A model generated the notes under the pieces. It was given only the letters and a program-made list of their open reading frames with translations, ran no database searches and had not been told where the DNA came from. Made by a program: the position numbers and the translations under genes. Of a stretch of 64,000 bases of DNA, positions 15,799-24,456 are shown in pieces (position 1 is the stretch's first letter; each line of letters opens with the position of its first letter). Source of the DNA: Streptoalloteichus hindustanus. GTDB lineage: Bacteria; Actinomycetota; Actinomycetes; Mycobacteriales; Pseudonocardiaceae. The DNA lies in contig NZ_FQVN01000007.1 in NCBI RefSeq assembly GCF_900129375.1, positions 62,001-126,000 on the forward strand. Reading direction: 5' to 3'.

Positions 15799-16374
15799 AT
15801 GCGCACCCTGATCGCCACCGCGTTCGTCTCGCTCGACGGCGTCGTCGAGGCCCCAGGAGGAGAGCCCGGCTACCACAACGCGGGCTGGACCGCCAACGAC
15901 ATCGAGTTCGTCGAGGCCGCCTACGAGATCAAGGGCCGGGAACAGGACGAGGCCACGGCCATGATGATGGGCCGGGTCAGCTACCAGGCGTTCTCGCCGG
16001 TGTGGCCGCGCATGACCGCCGAGTTCCCCGGCTACAACGCGATGCCGAAGTACGTCGTGTCGACCACGCTGCGGGACGCGGACCTGGTGACCAACTGGGG
16101 CGAGATCACCATCCTGCGTTCGCTGGACGACGTCGCCGCGCTCAGGGAGACCGAGGGCGGCCCGATCATCATCCACGGCAGCGCCACCCTGAACCGCGCC
16201 CTGTCCGACGCGGGCCTGATCGACCGCTACCACCTGCTGGTCTTCCCGGTCCTGCTCGGCGCGGGCAAGCGGCTGTTCAGCGACGCCGACCGGGACAAGC
16301 GGAACCTCACGCTCGTCGAGAGCCAGGCCTACGCCAACGGCGTCCAGAAGATGGTCTACGACGTCACCCGCTGA
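15799..16374 (+). CDS. dihydrofolate reductase/RibD_C-family reductase (second copy)
   Basis: A 191-residue paralogue of the upstream gene: MRTLIATAFVSLDGVVEAPGG (quoted as VSLDGVVEAPGG), MMMGRVSYQAFSPVW, KYVVSTTLRDADLVTNW, IIIHGSATLNRAL and HLLVFPVLLGAGKRLF. It differs enough (for example SLDGVVEAPGGEPG) to be an old duplication. AAGGAG precedes ATG 15799. The 133-bp gap to the first copy has no strong terminator, so both are probably co-transcribed from the TetR-controlled promoter. The unit ends at the hairpin 16381-16414. Confidence 0.85.
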   Translation: MRTLIATAFVSLDGVVEAPGGEPGYHNAGWTANDIEFVEAAYEIKGREQDEATAMMMGRVSYQAFSPVWPRMTAEFPGYNAMPKYVVSTTLRDADLVTNWGEITILRSLDDVAALRETEGGPIIIHGSATLNRALSDAGLIDRYHLLVFPVLLGAGKRLFSDADRDKRNLTLVESQAYANGVQKMVYDVTR

Positions 16375-16380
16375 GCGGGC

Positions 16381-16414
16381 GGTGGGTCGGCCTCCACCCG
16401 GAGGCCGACCCACC
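16381..16414. terminator. terminator, 14-bp stem
   Basis: GGTGGGTCGGCCTC (16381-16394), loop CACCCG, and the perfect complement 16401-16414, directly after the second reductase gene. Confidence 0.88.
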
Positions 16415-16754
16415 TCGCTTCATCGTCCACAGAGGACAGTTGTGGGACCAGCTCCGATCAGGGCCGCGCGGAGTGTTCCGCCTCGGTTGCGGTCCAGACC
16501 ACGCGCGCCCGCTGTCCACTGTGGACCAGGAGCGGCGGCTCGCACTCACCCAAGCGTCCTGTCGAGTGGGTGAGTGAGCGAAAAGATCCCCCTCACGAGT
16601 TAATGACAACGCCCTAAGCGACCGCAATCCTCCGTGCTCCACCCCATCGGGTACACCCCTCCTGGTGGATGTTCCGGAATTGTCTGCCGTCAGTATCGTC
16701 GCCCCCGCAGTTGATCGGGCAGCACTCAGCGCCACCCCCCAGGAAGGGCAGTTC
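16415..16754. other. intergenic region before the choice-of-anchor gene
   Basis: No gene is supported in these 340 bases. They contain palindrome copy 4 (16515-16525) and, further on, the likely promoter of the secreted protein, for which I see no clear -35/-10 pair. Confidence 0.4.
16515..16525. repeat. iterated palindrome TCCACWGTGGA, copy 4
   Basis: TCCACTGTGGA flanked by G and C (full 13-mer), in non-coding DNA downstream of the reductase terminator. Confidence 0.85.
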
Positions 16755-17378
16755 ATGAAACTCGCTCGTTTTTCCGTCGCCGCCGCCGTCGTCGCGGGCA
16801 TCGTTCTCGCGGGCACGGCCAGCGCCGCCACGCCGACCGACACCGCGACCAAACCCGCCGCCTCGCCCGAGGCCCTCAGCCACTTCGACGACGGCAGCTT
16901 CGAAACGCCCAAGGTCAAGGCGGGCACTTTCCAGGAATTAACGAGCGGGCAGTCCATCGGACCGTGGCAGGTCACGAGCGGCAGCGTCGACCTGATCGGC
17001 GCCGGGTTCTGGCAGGCGGCGGAGGGCGACCAGTCCGTCGACCTCAACGGCCGCGGGCCGGGCACGGTGTCCCAGACCTTCACCACGGTTCCCGGAACCA
17101 CGTACACGGTGACGTACTCGCTCGCCGGCAACACGGCGGGGGCCCCGGCGGTCAAGACGGGCAAAGCGCTCATCGACGGGCAGAACTTCCAGGACTTCTC
17201 CTTCGACATCACCGGCAAGACGTCCACGACGATGGGCTACGTGACCCGGCAGTTCACCTTCGTCGCCACCAACCCCTCCACCACGCTGGCCTTCGCCAGC
17301 ACCACGCCCGGCACCGGCCACGGGCCGGTCATCGACGACGTCAAGGTCCGAGCCTGCCAGCCATGCCCCCACTGCTGA
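16755..17378 (+). CDS. secreted choice-of-anchor C (DUF642-like) protein
   Basis: A 207-residue protein with a signal peptide (MKLARFSVAAAVVAGIVL, cleavage near SAA). The mature part begins after FDDGSFETPKV and has SIGPWQVTSGSVDLIG, GDQSVDLNGRGPGTVSQTF and FVATNPSTTLAFAS, the pattern of the DUF642/choice-of-anchor C jelly-roll domain, thought to bind carbohydrate. It ends in CQPCPHC, a short cysteine cluster that could form disulfides or coordinate metal. AGGAAGGG precedes ATG 16755, so the longer upstream frame is not used. Confidence 0.8.
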   Translation: MKLARFSVAAAVVAGIVLAGTASAATPTDTATKPAASPEALSHFDDGSFETPKVKAGTFQELTSGQSIGPWQVTSGSVDLIGAGFWQAAEGDQSVDLNGRGPGTVSQTFTTVPGTTYTVTYSLAGNTAGAPAVKTGKALIDGQNFQDFSFDITGKTSTTMGYVTRQFTFVATNPSTTLAFASTTPGTGHGPVIDDVKVRACQPCPHC

Positions 17379-17448
17379 CAGCCCTCCCCCAGCCCCCGTC
17401 TGACGACCAACTCCCCCGTTAGAACCGGAAACCTCCACCCGCCGGAAA

Positions 17449-17484
17449 GGACCGAGGCGTCGCGCCAGGCGAACGCCTCGGTCC
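17449..17484. terminator. terminator, 12-bp stem
   Basis: GGACCGAGGCGT (17449-17460) pairs perfectly with ACGCCTCGGTCC (17473-17484), downstream of the choice-of-anchor gene. Confidence 0.85.
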
Positions 17485-17650
17485 ACCGTCCTCAATGGAC
17501 AGACCTGCCCAACCGGAGCCCCACACCCACGGCCAACAGCGCACTCAGTTCCGCCTGACAGCGCACTCTCCGCCCCGATCCCCCGCTGTAGCCTGGCGAC
17601 GCCGACTGAGCCACCGAACCATGTCGCGAGATATGAGGAGCGTGATCGGC

Positions 17651-18148
17651 GTGACGGGAACCGGAACCCGACGAAGATCCGTCAGTAGAACCCTGGTGTT
17701 GGTGCTGCCGTTGCTGGCCGCGACCACTGTCGGCGCGACTCCGACGATGGCGGCCGACCACCAGCTCCGCGGCGTCTGGATCCGCAGCGAACTCAACAAC
17801 CGCTGCCTCGACGCCGGCAGCGGAGCCAACGGCGCGAACGCCGAGGTCTGGGACTGCTGGAACGGAGCCAAGCAACGCTGGTACTGGGACGGGAAGCACA
17901 TTCGGAGCGACCGCGACAACAAGTGCCTCGACGCCGGCAGCGGCATCAACGGCTCCCCAGCAGAGGTGTGGGACTGCTGGGACGGCGCCAAACAACGCTG
18001 GTACTGGGACGGCGCGCATCTTCGAAGCGAACTCAACAACCGCTGCCTCGATGCCGGCGGCGACGCCAACGGCACCCCCGCGGAAGTCTGGGACTGCTGG
18101 AACGGCGCCAAACAACGCTGGTACGAACAGCACCCACTCTTCCGCTGA
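17651..18148 (+). CDS. secreted ricin-type beta-trefoil lectin-like protein
   Basis: A 165-residue protein with a signal peptide (RTLVLVLPLLAATTVG, cleaved near TMAA-D). The mature part is three tandem 40-residue units: (W/H)(I/L)RS...N(R/K)CLDAG...N(G)...AEVWDCW(N/D)GAKQRWY. The C-L-D and Q-x-W signatures are those of ricin B trefoils, and three units make one complete trefoil. It has no catalytic partner domain, so it is a stand-alone carbohydrate binder outside the cell. GTG 17651 is chosen because GAGGAG lies 10 bp upstream; ATG 17621 is an alternative. The repeats are nearly identical in DNA with a 120-bp period, implying recent internal duplication or homogenisation. Confidence 0.82.
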   Translation: MTGTGTRRRSVSRTLVLVLPLLAATTVGATPTMAADHQLRGVWIRSELNNRCLDAGSGANGANAEVWDCWNGAKQRWYWDGKHIRSDRDNKCLDAGSGINGSPAEVWDCWDGAKQRWYWDGAHLRSELNNRCLDAGGDANGTPAEVWDCWNGAKQRWYEQHPLFR

Positions 18149-18206
18149 CCAGGTCAACCACAGCAAGACCCGCACCTGCACCAGCCATTGCGCGCGGACC
18201 ACGCGA

Positions 18207-18238
18207 GTCCTGTCGCCCTCCTCGAAGGGCGACAGGAC
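18207..18238. terminator. bidirectional terminator, 12-bp stem
   Basis: GTCCTGTCGCCC (18207-18218) pairs perfectly with 18227-18238, between the lectin gene and the convergent XRE gene. Confidence 0.85.
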
Positions 18239-18315
18239 GTGCGCCAGCCAACTCGTTCGACGTGTCCCAATCGGACAGACGTCGCTCAGGCAGCGGTGAT
18301 CCGACTCGCCTTCTG

Positions 18316-19683
18316 CTAGGCGGCTGAACGCAGCACCGCGACGTCGTGACCGAGCTGCCGAACATCACTGTCGTGCTGGTGTCGCTGAGCCTGCTCCTGC
18401 AACAGTTTCAGTTGCTCCCGCAGCCGCGTGGAGGCCACATCACGCACCGCCTCCACCGCCTGACGCCCCAGCTCGACTCCAGCCGCATACTCGCCTTCGG
18501 CGATCAGACAAGTGGCCAACCACGCCAGGTTGAACGCCCGTTGCCGGGCATGATCCGCAGGGATGTCAACAACGGCCCGCCGAAGGCGAATGATGGCCTC
18601 AGCCCGGTGTTGTTCGTCGCTCAACCCGAGCTGGCTGTGCACCCGGGCGGCCGCGGTCTGCAACGCGGCATGGTCGAAGAACCGCGCGAACCCGGGATGC
18701 TCGTCTCGGTGGCGGGTGTGGGCGAACTCGTCCTCGGCGCGACGCAACGCCGTGACCGCCTGCCGGGCATCGTTCTGGTGGGCATAGGCCACAGCTTCGT
18801 TGGCCAGCAGGAACGCCACGGCCAGACCCGAGCGGGAGTCCTGGGCGGCGATCTGCCCGAGCTGAAAGAACTTCAGCGCCTCGACGGGATCGCCGTTGTC
18901 CAACGGGACCCGGCCCAGGTGGTGCAGCACGATCGCGGTATGCGCCGGGTCGCCGGCCTCCTGGGTGTCGCGGACGGCCTGGCCCAGGTAGCGGCGGGCC
19001 TCACCAGCCAGACCGAGATCATGCGCGGTCCACCCGGCCAGGGTCTTGGTCTCGGCGACCGCGGAGAGCAGGCGGGGTCGAAGAGCGTCCGGGCAGGCGT
19101 GCAGGAGCGATTCGGCCCACTGGGTATGCGCCAGGATCGCATCCCGGCAGGAACCGCCGCCGTGGGCGACGTCGTAAGCACGCAGGGCCGCGGTCAGGGA
19201 CTTCACCTGGTCGACCTCAGCGGCACCGACCCGGTCGGGAGCGGGCGTGTGGCCGGGCGCCACGGCGAGCAGGTCGAGTTCGGATGAGGTGAGCGACGCA
19301 CCCATGACAATCTTGCTGACCAGTCCGAGAAAGCCTCGACGTTCCATCAAGTCGTCGTCCTTCGTGCCGTGCGGAACGGGTGACACGCTCCAGCGTCGGG
19401 CAGCGGTGTCGCTGTACGCCAGCCCCATGTACCCACGGGGGACTCCCAGGCCGTCGGCGATACGGGCCAACACGGCGTATGCCTGGACCTGTCGGCCGCT
19501 GACGACCTCGGAAATCTCGGACTGGTTCTGCCCGGTCATCGACGCGATCCGCCGCTGGGACACGCCGGCGGCGCCCAACAGCCGGTAGACCCGGCCGATG
19601 TCGTGTCGAGCCAGGGCCGCACGCATCTGAGGGTGCTCCCACAGGTGAGGGTCGAGCGGTCGATCACCAGGTAGGACGTTCAT
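18316..19683 (-). CDS. XRE-family HTH regulator with TPR-like C-terminus
   Basis: A 455-residue regulator. Residues about 25-85 form a Cro/CI-type HTH (GVSQRRIASMTGQNQSEISEVVSGRQ). A linker follows with ERRGFLGLVSKIVMGASL, then a long helical region of TPR-like repeats (AETKTLAGWTAHDLGLAGEARRY, quoted in part as AGWTAHDLGLAGEA; TAIVLHHLGRVPLDNG; AFNLAWLATCLIAEGEYA). This layout is common for Pseudonocardiales and Streptomyces regulators that may sense peptides or metabolites. GGAGG lies before ATG 19683. It is divergent from the radical SAM operon, and a GATCGGT dyad in the gap is the probable operator. Confidence 0.85.
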   Translation of the reverse strand: MNVLPGDRPLDPHLWEHPQMRAALARHDIGRVYRLLGAAGVSQRRIASMTGQNQSEISEVVSGRQVQAYAVLARIADGLGVPRGYMGLAYSDTAARRWSVSPVPHGTKDDDLMERRGFLGLVSKIVMGASLTSSELDLLAVAPGHTPAPDRVGAAEVDQVKSLTAALRAYDVAHGGGSCRDAILAHTQWAESLLHACPDALRPRLLSAVAETKTLAGWTAHDLGLAGEARRYLGQAVRDTQEAGDPAHTAIVLHHLGRVPLDNGDPVEALKFFQLGQIAAQDSRSGLAVAFLLANEAVAYAHQNDARQAVTALRRAEDEFAHTRHRDEHPGFARFFDHAALQTAAARVHSQLGLSDEQHRAEAIIRLRRAVVDIPADHARQRAFNLAWLATCLIAEGEYAAGVELGRQAVEAVRDVASTRLREQLKLLQEQAQRHQHDSDVRQLGHDVAVLRSAA

Positions 19684-20004
19684 GAGGTCCTCCGTCTTGT
19701 GGTGCGCGCCACAGTAGCGGGGACTCCGTCTGTTCCAGCGTGGTGATCGGTCAAACCGATCGCCCGCGCCGATCACGTCGACCGAAGGCGATGCCGATCG
19801 GTCCGGCATCTCTCGGTGAGCCCGGCGCGGCCGGCAAGGTCAGGAAACCGCTATCCGCGCGGAAAGTGGCCACCAACCCCAGTCACGGCCCAGAGGACAC
19901 GCCCTTGCCGCACCCGTCTCCTGGCGTCGACAGGCGTCACGCGAGCCGTTGGGCGTTCGCCGGCCCCTTCTGGCCATTGCATCCCTTTGGGGAGGTTTTC
20001 CTCG
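19684..20004. other. divergent control region of the radical SAM operon
   Basis: No gene is supported in these 321 bases. They hold the GATCGGT dyad described separately and a second core CCGATCGGT at 19794-19802, both candidates for XRE binding. Confidence 0.5.
19745..19761. promoter_or_regulatory. candidate operator GATCGGT-CAA-ACCGATC
   Basis: A perfect 7-bp-arm inverted repeat lies between the divergent XRE regulator and the radical SAM gene. The half-site recurs in CCGATCGGT at 19794-19802. Assignment to the XRE regulator is by position. Confidence 0.55.
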
Positions 20005-22149
20005 ATGCGTGAGTTGTTGTCATCCCCCCGAGACCGCCTGGTGCACATGGTCGCCGCTGTCACCGGTGGGTCTGTTCCCCCACTGCGTTCGAGGATCTGG
20101 ACCGCGCCGATGGCCGAACCGGACCGGATTCACGCCTCCCTGGTCGAGCTTCTCGGCCACAACCACGCGGTCATCGTCAGTGGCACCTTGGACCGGCGCC
20201 TGGTGTTCGTTGAGAACCCATCTGGAGTGTGGACCGTCGCCGACCTGTCCGGGAAACCGCACAGCACCCGCCAGTGGCCCGCCTGGACGCGAGAGCACCT
20301 GGAGTTGCACACGCCAGAGTCGTGGCTGTCGACGGCTCGTCTGAGCGAGGAGGGCCGGCGACGTCTGCTACGTCCCCGCGTGTTGCTGGCGGCGCTGTAT
20401 CACCCGGAGTTCTTTCCGCTTCCCCGCTTCCCACTGGGCATCTCCGACCTGGCCCGGGCCGCCCGCTCCACCCTGCTGGGCCAGGTGGAGCTGATGGACA
20501 TGCAACTGGGTGTCACCCTGGCCGACATCATCAACCGCGCCCGTTCGGGCGAGGTGAACATCTTGGGTGTCTCGGCGACCTTCGGTCAGCACGACCTGAT
20601 GACCCGCCTGCTCGATGCGGTCACGGCGATGGAGCGCCCGCCACTGCTGCTGGCTGGGGGCAGCCTCACCGTGCGCAACGAGCGGGTGCTGTTGGAACGC
20701 TACCCGGGCCTGCTCATCGCGCGGGGCGCGGGCGAACCCACCATCGCCGACATCGTCGCGCACTGGCACGGTGACCTCGCCCTGGAGCACGTTCGGGGCG
20801 TCGGCTATGTCGGAGCCGCCCGCGGTGCGGGCACGATGAGCATCGGGCGAGTCCGGCGCACCGCCACAGTGGCCAACCGGGCTCAGACCGATTTCCTACC
20901 CGAGCTGGACCTGCTGGCGTCAACCTTCGCCCACAGGGGAGTCGCCCAACTCGAGTTCAGTCGTGGCTGCACCAACTTCTGCAGCTTCTGCCCTCGGGGA
21001 CACAAAGGACAGTGGGCTGGGACGAATCCCGAGGACATGACGTGGATGCTGCGAGAGATCTGCGACGTCTTCGATCGACATCCCCGCACCAGCAGGACGT
21101 TGTATCTGGTGGACGAGGAGTTCATCGGTCGCGACGAGGACGCTGTGGAGCGGGCGCTGGCCGCAGCTGACGCCCTCCGCGCAGCGGGGTTCGCCTGGGA
21201 GACATCCTGCCGGATCGACCAGGTCGTTCGGCTCGATCGGGACCTGGGCTGGCACCACGAGCGGGCGCGCCTGTGGCGTGCTTTGGTCGACCGGGGGCTG
21301 CGACGCTGCCTTTTCGGTGTGGAGTCCGGCGTGACCTCGATCCTGGAACGGTTCAACAAGGAGACCACCGGCGATCAGAACGCCCTGGCCATCCGCACCC
21401 TCACCGCGTTGGGCGTGCCACCACGGTTCACCTACATCACCTTCGACCAGCTGATGAGCGCTGAGGAACTGCGCGCCACCTACGCCTTCCAAGGGCGCAC
21501 GGACCTGCTGCTGCGCTCCCAACCCGATCTGGATGTGCAGGAGATCGTCGAGGGGGTGCGCGACGAGCACTGGGTCGCCGCCCACTCCACCGGGCGGCCC
21601 TTCTACACCGGCATCAGCTACATGCTGGTGGGAATGGAGTGCCTGATCGGCGCGGCCTACACGCGCAGGGCTGAGGCTGCCGGGCTCACCGGTCGAATCG
21701 ATCCGTCGATGGGGCGGGTCGAGGCTCGCTACGCGGACTGGCGGATCGGGGTGTTGGCCGGGTGGGCACAGCGCTGGATCGACCGGAACTTCCCGCTGGA
21801 CTACACCCTCAAGTCGCTGGAGAAGATCCTGGACGGCCCCAGTTATCACGCGGTGCGGAATCTGCGGCGGGTGCTGAAGAACACCGCCTACCTGGTGTTC
21901 GGCGCGATGCTGCGCGCCTTGGACAACACCGATCTCGAGATCGGCGACCGAGAAGGGCTGCACCAGACGTGCGCCGGGCTTGTGGAAAGCACGATCGGGG
22001 AACTGCGCGAAGTGCTGGATCCGCTCGTGACCGCCGTGCGGGCCGGCCTGCCGAACGACCACCGCGACCTGCTGCACCGGGAATACGCCCGCTGGAAGGG
22101 CAACCGCCGCTGGGACCTCATCAACGCCGGCGACCCCTGCGGCACCTGA
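20005..22149 (+). CDS. cobalamin-type radical SAM enzyme of unknown substrate
   Basis: A 714-residue protein. Residues about 160-260 look like a B12-binding Rossmann domain (GEVNILGVSATFGQ, PPLLLAGGSLTVRNERVLL, GLLIARGAGEPTIADIV) but lack the D-x-H-x-x-G lower-ligand motif. The radical SAM core follows, with C322-TNF-C326-SF-C329 binding the 4Fe-4S cluster (SRGCTNFCSFCPRG) and YLVDEEFIGRDEDAVE. The first 130 residues and last 200 match no domain I know. Related enzymes methylate unactivated carbons or rearrange carbon skeletons in natural product pathways. GGGGAGG lies 9 bp before ATG 20005. The next gene starts 17 bp after the stop. Confidence 0.82.
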   Translation: MRELLSSPRDRLVHMVAAVTGGSVPPLRSRIWTAPMAEPDRIHASLVELLGHNHAVIVSGTLDRRLVFVENPSGVWTVADLSGKPHSTRQWPAWTREHLELHTPESWLSTARLSEEGRRRLLRPRVLLAALYHPEFFPLPRFPLGISDLARAARSTLLGQVELMDMQLGVTLADIINRARSGEVNILGVSATFGQHDLMTRLLDAVTAMERPPLLLAGGSLTVRNERVLLERYPGLLIARGAGEPTIADIVAHWHGDLALEHVRGVGYVGAARGAGTMSIGRVRRTATVANRAQTDFLPELDLLASTFAHRGVAQLEFSRGCTNFCSFCPRGHKGQWAGTNPEDMTWMLREICDVFDRHPRTSRTLYLVDEEFIGRDEDAVERALAAADALRAAGFAWETSCRIDQVVRLDRDLGWHHERARLWRALVDRGLRRCLFGVESGVTSILERFNKETTGDQNALAIRTLTALGVPPRFTYITFDQLMSAEELRATYAFQGRTDLLLRSQPDLDVQEIVEGVRDEHWVAAHSTGRPFYTGISYMLVGMECLIGAAYTRRAEAAGLTGRIDPSMGRVEARYADWRIGVLAGWAQRWIDRNFPLDYTLKSLEKILDGPSYHAVRNLRRVLKNTAYLVFGAMLRALDNTDLEIGDREGLHQTCAGLVESTIGELREVLDPLVTAVRAGLPNDHRDLLHREYARWKGNRRWDLINAGDPCGT

Positions 22150-22166
22150 TGCGGAAGGGAAACGCC

Positions 22167-23231
22167 ATGTCCTGCCCGCAACGCCGGGTCCTGCCCGGCC
22201 TGGATCGGGAGGTCTCCGCGATCGGCGCCGGGTGCTGGACGCTGGGTGGTCCCGCACGGAACAACGGTGTATCGATCGGCTGGGACGACGTCGACCCCGA
22301 GGCCGCCTACGCCGCGCTCGTGCACGCCCACGAGCTGGGCATCACCCTGTTCGACACCGCCGACGTCTACGGCCTGGGCCACTCCGAACGCCTGCTGGGC
22401 CGGCTGCTGCGACAGGTGGACCGGAATCACCTGGTGATCTCCAGCAAGGTCGGGTACTTCGCCGGCACCGGTCCCCACCCCTACCACCCTCGACAGGTCA
22501 CCCACCAGCTCGCCACGACGCTGGACAACTTGGGCACCGACCACCTGGACATCTACTTCCTGCACAGCGACGACTTCGGCGAAAACGACCATTACCTGCC
22601 CGAGGTCCTCGAGCTGTTCGCGCGATGGCGGGTGCAGGGTGTCATCCGCGCTGTCGGGATGCGCGCCCCGCACTTCTTCGCCGAGCAGTGGGCCGTCGGC
22701 GACGATGACCGCGCCCGACAGGCCAGGCGCTTCCTGCGCCTGTTCCACGCGTTCCGACCCGAGGTACTCACCGTCCGCTACAACCTGCTCAGCCCGCTCT
22801 ACGGTCCAGATGAAACTGACATCTTCACCTTCGCTCGCCAGCACGGGGCGGGCGTGCTGATCAAACAGGTGTTGGGCCAAGGCCTGTTGATCCGCGAGCT
22901 CGGAACCGAGCGGCCGCAGACGTTCAGTGTCGACGACCACCGTTGCGGCGATCCCCGCTTCTCCCAGCAGGCCCTGCGTCGACTGGCCGAGCGGTTGGCG
23001 CCGCTGCGTGCTCGCTATGGCACCAGCACGGCGGCCCTGGCTCGTGTCGCGTTGCGCTACGCCCTGCAACACGCCCCCGACGCGGTCGTCCTTGTCGGGT
23101 TCCGAGATCCTGAGCAGATCCACACCACGCTCACGTGCCTGGGTGTCCCCCTCACCGATGACGAGATCGCCGAGATCCGCGCGATCCCGCACCCGCACCC
23201 GCACCCGCACAGCCTGGAAGGAGACCAGTGA
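22167..23231 (+). CDS. aldo/keto reductase
   Basis: A 354-residue NADPH-dependent oxidoreductase with a TIM-barrel fold. It has GAGCWTLGG, the catalytic FDTADVYGLGHSE (Asp and Tyr), Lys in ISSKVGYF, His in YFLHSDDF, and the cofactor region ALRYALQHAPDAVVLVGFRDPEQ, quoted in part as VVLVGFRDPEQ. The C-terminus contains an unusual (His-Pro)4 run. GGAAGGGA precedes ATG 22167; an ATG at 22149 overlaps the upstream stop (TGATG), so coupling is possible. Its stop overlaps the next gene. It probably reduces or oxidises the product or precursor of the radical SAM enzyme, which is inference from gene order. Confidence 0.85.
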   Translation: MSCPQRRVLPGLDREVSAIGAGCWTLGGPARNNGVSIGWDDVDPEAAYAALVHAHELGITLFDTADVYGLGHSERLLGRLLRQVDRNHLVISSKVGYFAGTGPHPYHPRQVTHQLATTLDNLGTDHLDIYFLHSDDFGENDHYLPEVLELFARWRVQGVIRAVGMRAPHFFAEQWAVGDDDRARQARRFLRLFHAFRPEVLTVRYNLLSPLYGPDETDIFTFARQHGAGVLIKQVLGQGLLIRELGTERPQTFSVDDHRCGDPRFSQQALRRLAERLAPLRARYGTSTAALARVALRYALQHAPDAVVLVGFRDPEQIHTTLTCLGVPLTDDEIAEIRAIPHPHPHPHSLEGDQ

Positions 23232-23890
23232 TGCGCTACATCGAGGTCGAGCAGAAGTACGAGCTACCCAGCTCCTCCGCTCTCATCACCGCGCTCACCG
23301 CACGAGGCGCCACCCCCACCGCGCCCATCCGCCAGATCGACGCCTACTACAACCACCCGGCCCGCGACTTCCTCGCTCCCACCGTGATCTCCGAGTGGTT
23401 GCGCATCCGCACCGAAGACCGCGGCTCCTCGCTCAACTACAAGCTCTGGCACCCCGTCGACACCACCACCAAGTCCCACGCCGACGAGTACGAGACCACC
23501 GTCGGCGACGCCGAAGCCCTACGCCACCTCGTGGAAGCGTTGGGCTTCACCTCGCTGGTCACCGTCGACAAGACCCGCACCACCTGGCGGCTACCCGAGG
23601 TGGAGGTCGCACTCGACCACCTCGCTGGCTGGGGAGACTTCGTCGAGTTCGAGTTCAAGGGCGAGGCGAAGGACGTCAACGAGGCCACCACCCGCCTGGA
23701 GAAAGCCATCGCCGATCTCGGAGTGGAGCTGGGGCCACAGGTCCACCGCGGCTACCCCCACATCCTCCTCGGCCGCGACCACCGACAACGAACACAACCA
23801 GCTCCACGGGACGGAACGTTCACCCGCTCCGAGGAGACCAGTGAGCGTACGAGGCACAGCGCGCTTCTACCGCGGTCGACAACATGCTGA
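23231..23890 (+). CDS. CYTH-domain protein (class IV adenylate cyclase/triphosphatase-like)
   Basis: A 219-residue CYTH domain protein. The diagnostic E-x-E-x-K is at the very start (IEVEQK, Glu5-Glu7-Lys9). Other tunnel residues are visible in LRIRTEDRGSSLNYKLWHP, DEYETTV, VDKTRTTW, EVALDHLAGWGDFVEFEF. CYTH enzymes act on triphosphates (cAMP synthesis, thiamine triphosphate or tripolyphosphate hydrolysis) in the cytoplasm with Mg2+ or Mn2+. The start ATG shares a base with the aldo/keto reductase stop (TGATG), so translation is coupled. The link to a radical SAM enzyme suggests a phosphorylated small-molecule pathway or a signalling role. The last 30 residues are poorly conserved. Confidence 0.82.
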   Translation: MRYIEVEQKYELPSSSALITALTARGATPTAPIRQIDAYYNHPARDFLAPTVISEWLRIRTEDRGSSLNYKLWHPVDTTTKSHADEYETTVGDAEALRHLVEALGFTSLVTVDKTRTTWRLPEVEVALDHLAGWGDFVEFEFKGEAKDVNEATTRLEKAIADLGVELGPQVHRGYPHILLGRDHRQRTQPAPRDGTFTRSEETSERTRHSALLPRSTTC

Positions 23891-24315
23891 GGCTGCTAGA
23901 CGAGCGTGCACTGACCAAGCGGTTGGTCCCTGCCCGAACCGTTCCCGTGCCGGGAAGTGACTGTCCCCCGTCGGGCAGGGGCCAACCACCCACCAAAGCG
24001 AAACATTGACTGTCCTGAAAGGACTATTGATTTCCTCAGCGGTGCGTCTGGTGATGGCCACCGAGCACATAGGGTTCGTGACGGCGGTCGCATGGTTGAT
24101 CACGATCGGTGAGGGGATTTGCCGGGCGTCGCCATTCACGACCCCAATCCCCAGAACTTGCCACCATGACGCCACCTCCGTCCACACCAACGTCGTCCAG
24201 CGCAAACCGTGAGCGCGCGTGCTGCCCGTGTCCCCTGTTTCCCTGACACGAGGCGTCCACCGGCAACTGTCCCCAGTAGACATCCTCCAGACGTCGTCAG
24301 GAGGTGCGCACCCTC
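23891..24315. other. intergenic region with small dyads
   Basis: No gene is supported in these 425 bases. Dyads seen are TTCCCG-TGC-CGGGAA (23942-23956), near the end of the CYTH gene and possibly a terminator element, and GTCCT-GAA-AGGAC (24012-24024), beside a TTGACT sequence that could be a -35 box for the small genes downstream. Confidence 0.4.
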
Positions 24316-24456
24316 ATGTGGTACCACGCGGTCTCCGGAAGCCGTGGCATCACCTGCGACGAGAACTTCGCGCTACTGCGGCGAATCCTCGCCGATCATC
24401 CAGCGCCGCCTACCGGATCAGCGATCACTTGCGCACAGATGGGAGACAGGGCATGA
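24316..24456 (+). CDS. 46-residue small protein, unknown
   Basis: ATG 24316 follows AGGAGG (24299-24304) and opens a 46-residue protein starting MWYHAVSGSRGITC, with a helical middle DENFALLRRILADHP and two cysteines. Its stop overlaps the next ATG by four bases (ATGA), a typical sign of coupled translation. I do not recognise the sequence. It may belong with the radical SAM set or with the histidine phosphatase downstream. Confidence 0.45.
   Translation: MWYHAVSGSRGITCDENFALLRRILADHPAPPTGSAITCAQMGDRA

Noticed and set aside
23163-23231. His-Pro run at the aldo/keto reductase C-terminus as a metal-binding tag or frameshift artefact
   Set aside because: It is a simple four-fold repeat of six bases just before the natural stop, and the overlap with the CYTH start confirms the frame. 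Length polymorphism is possible, but a function is not supported.
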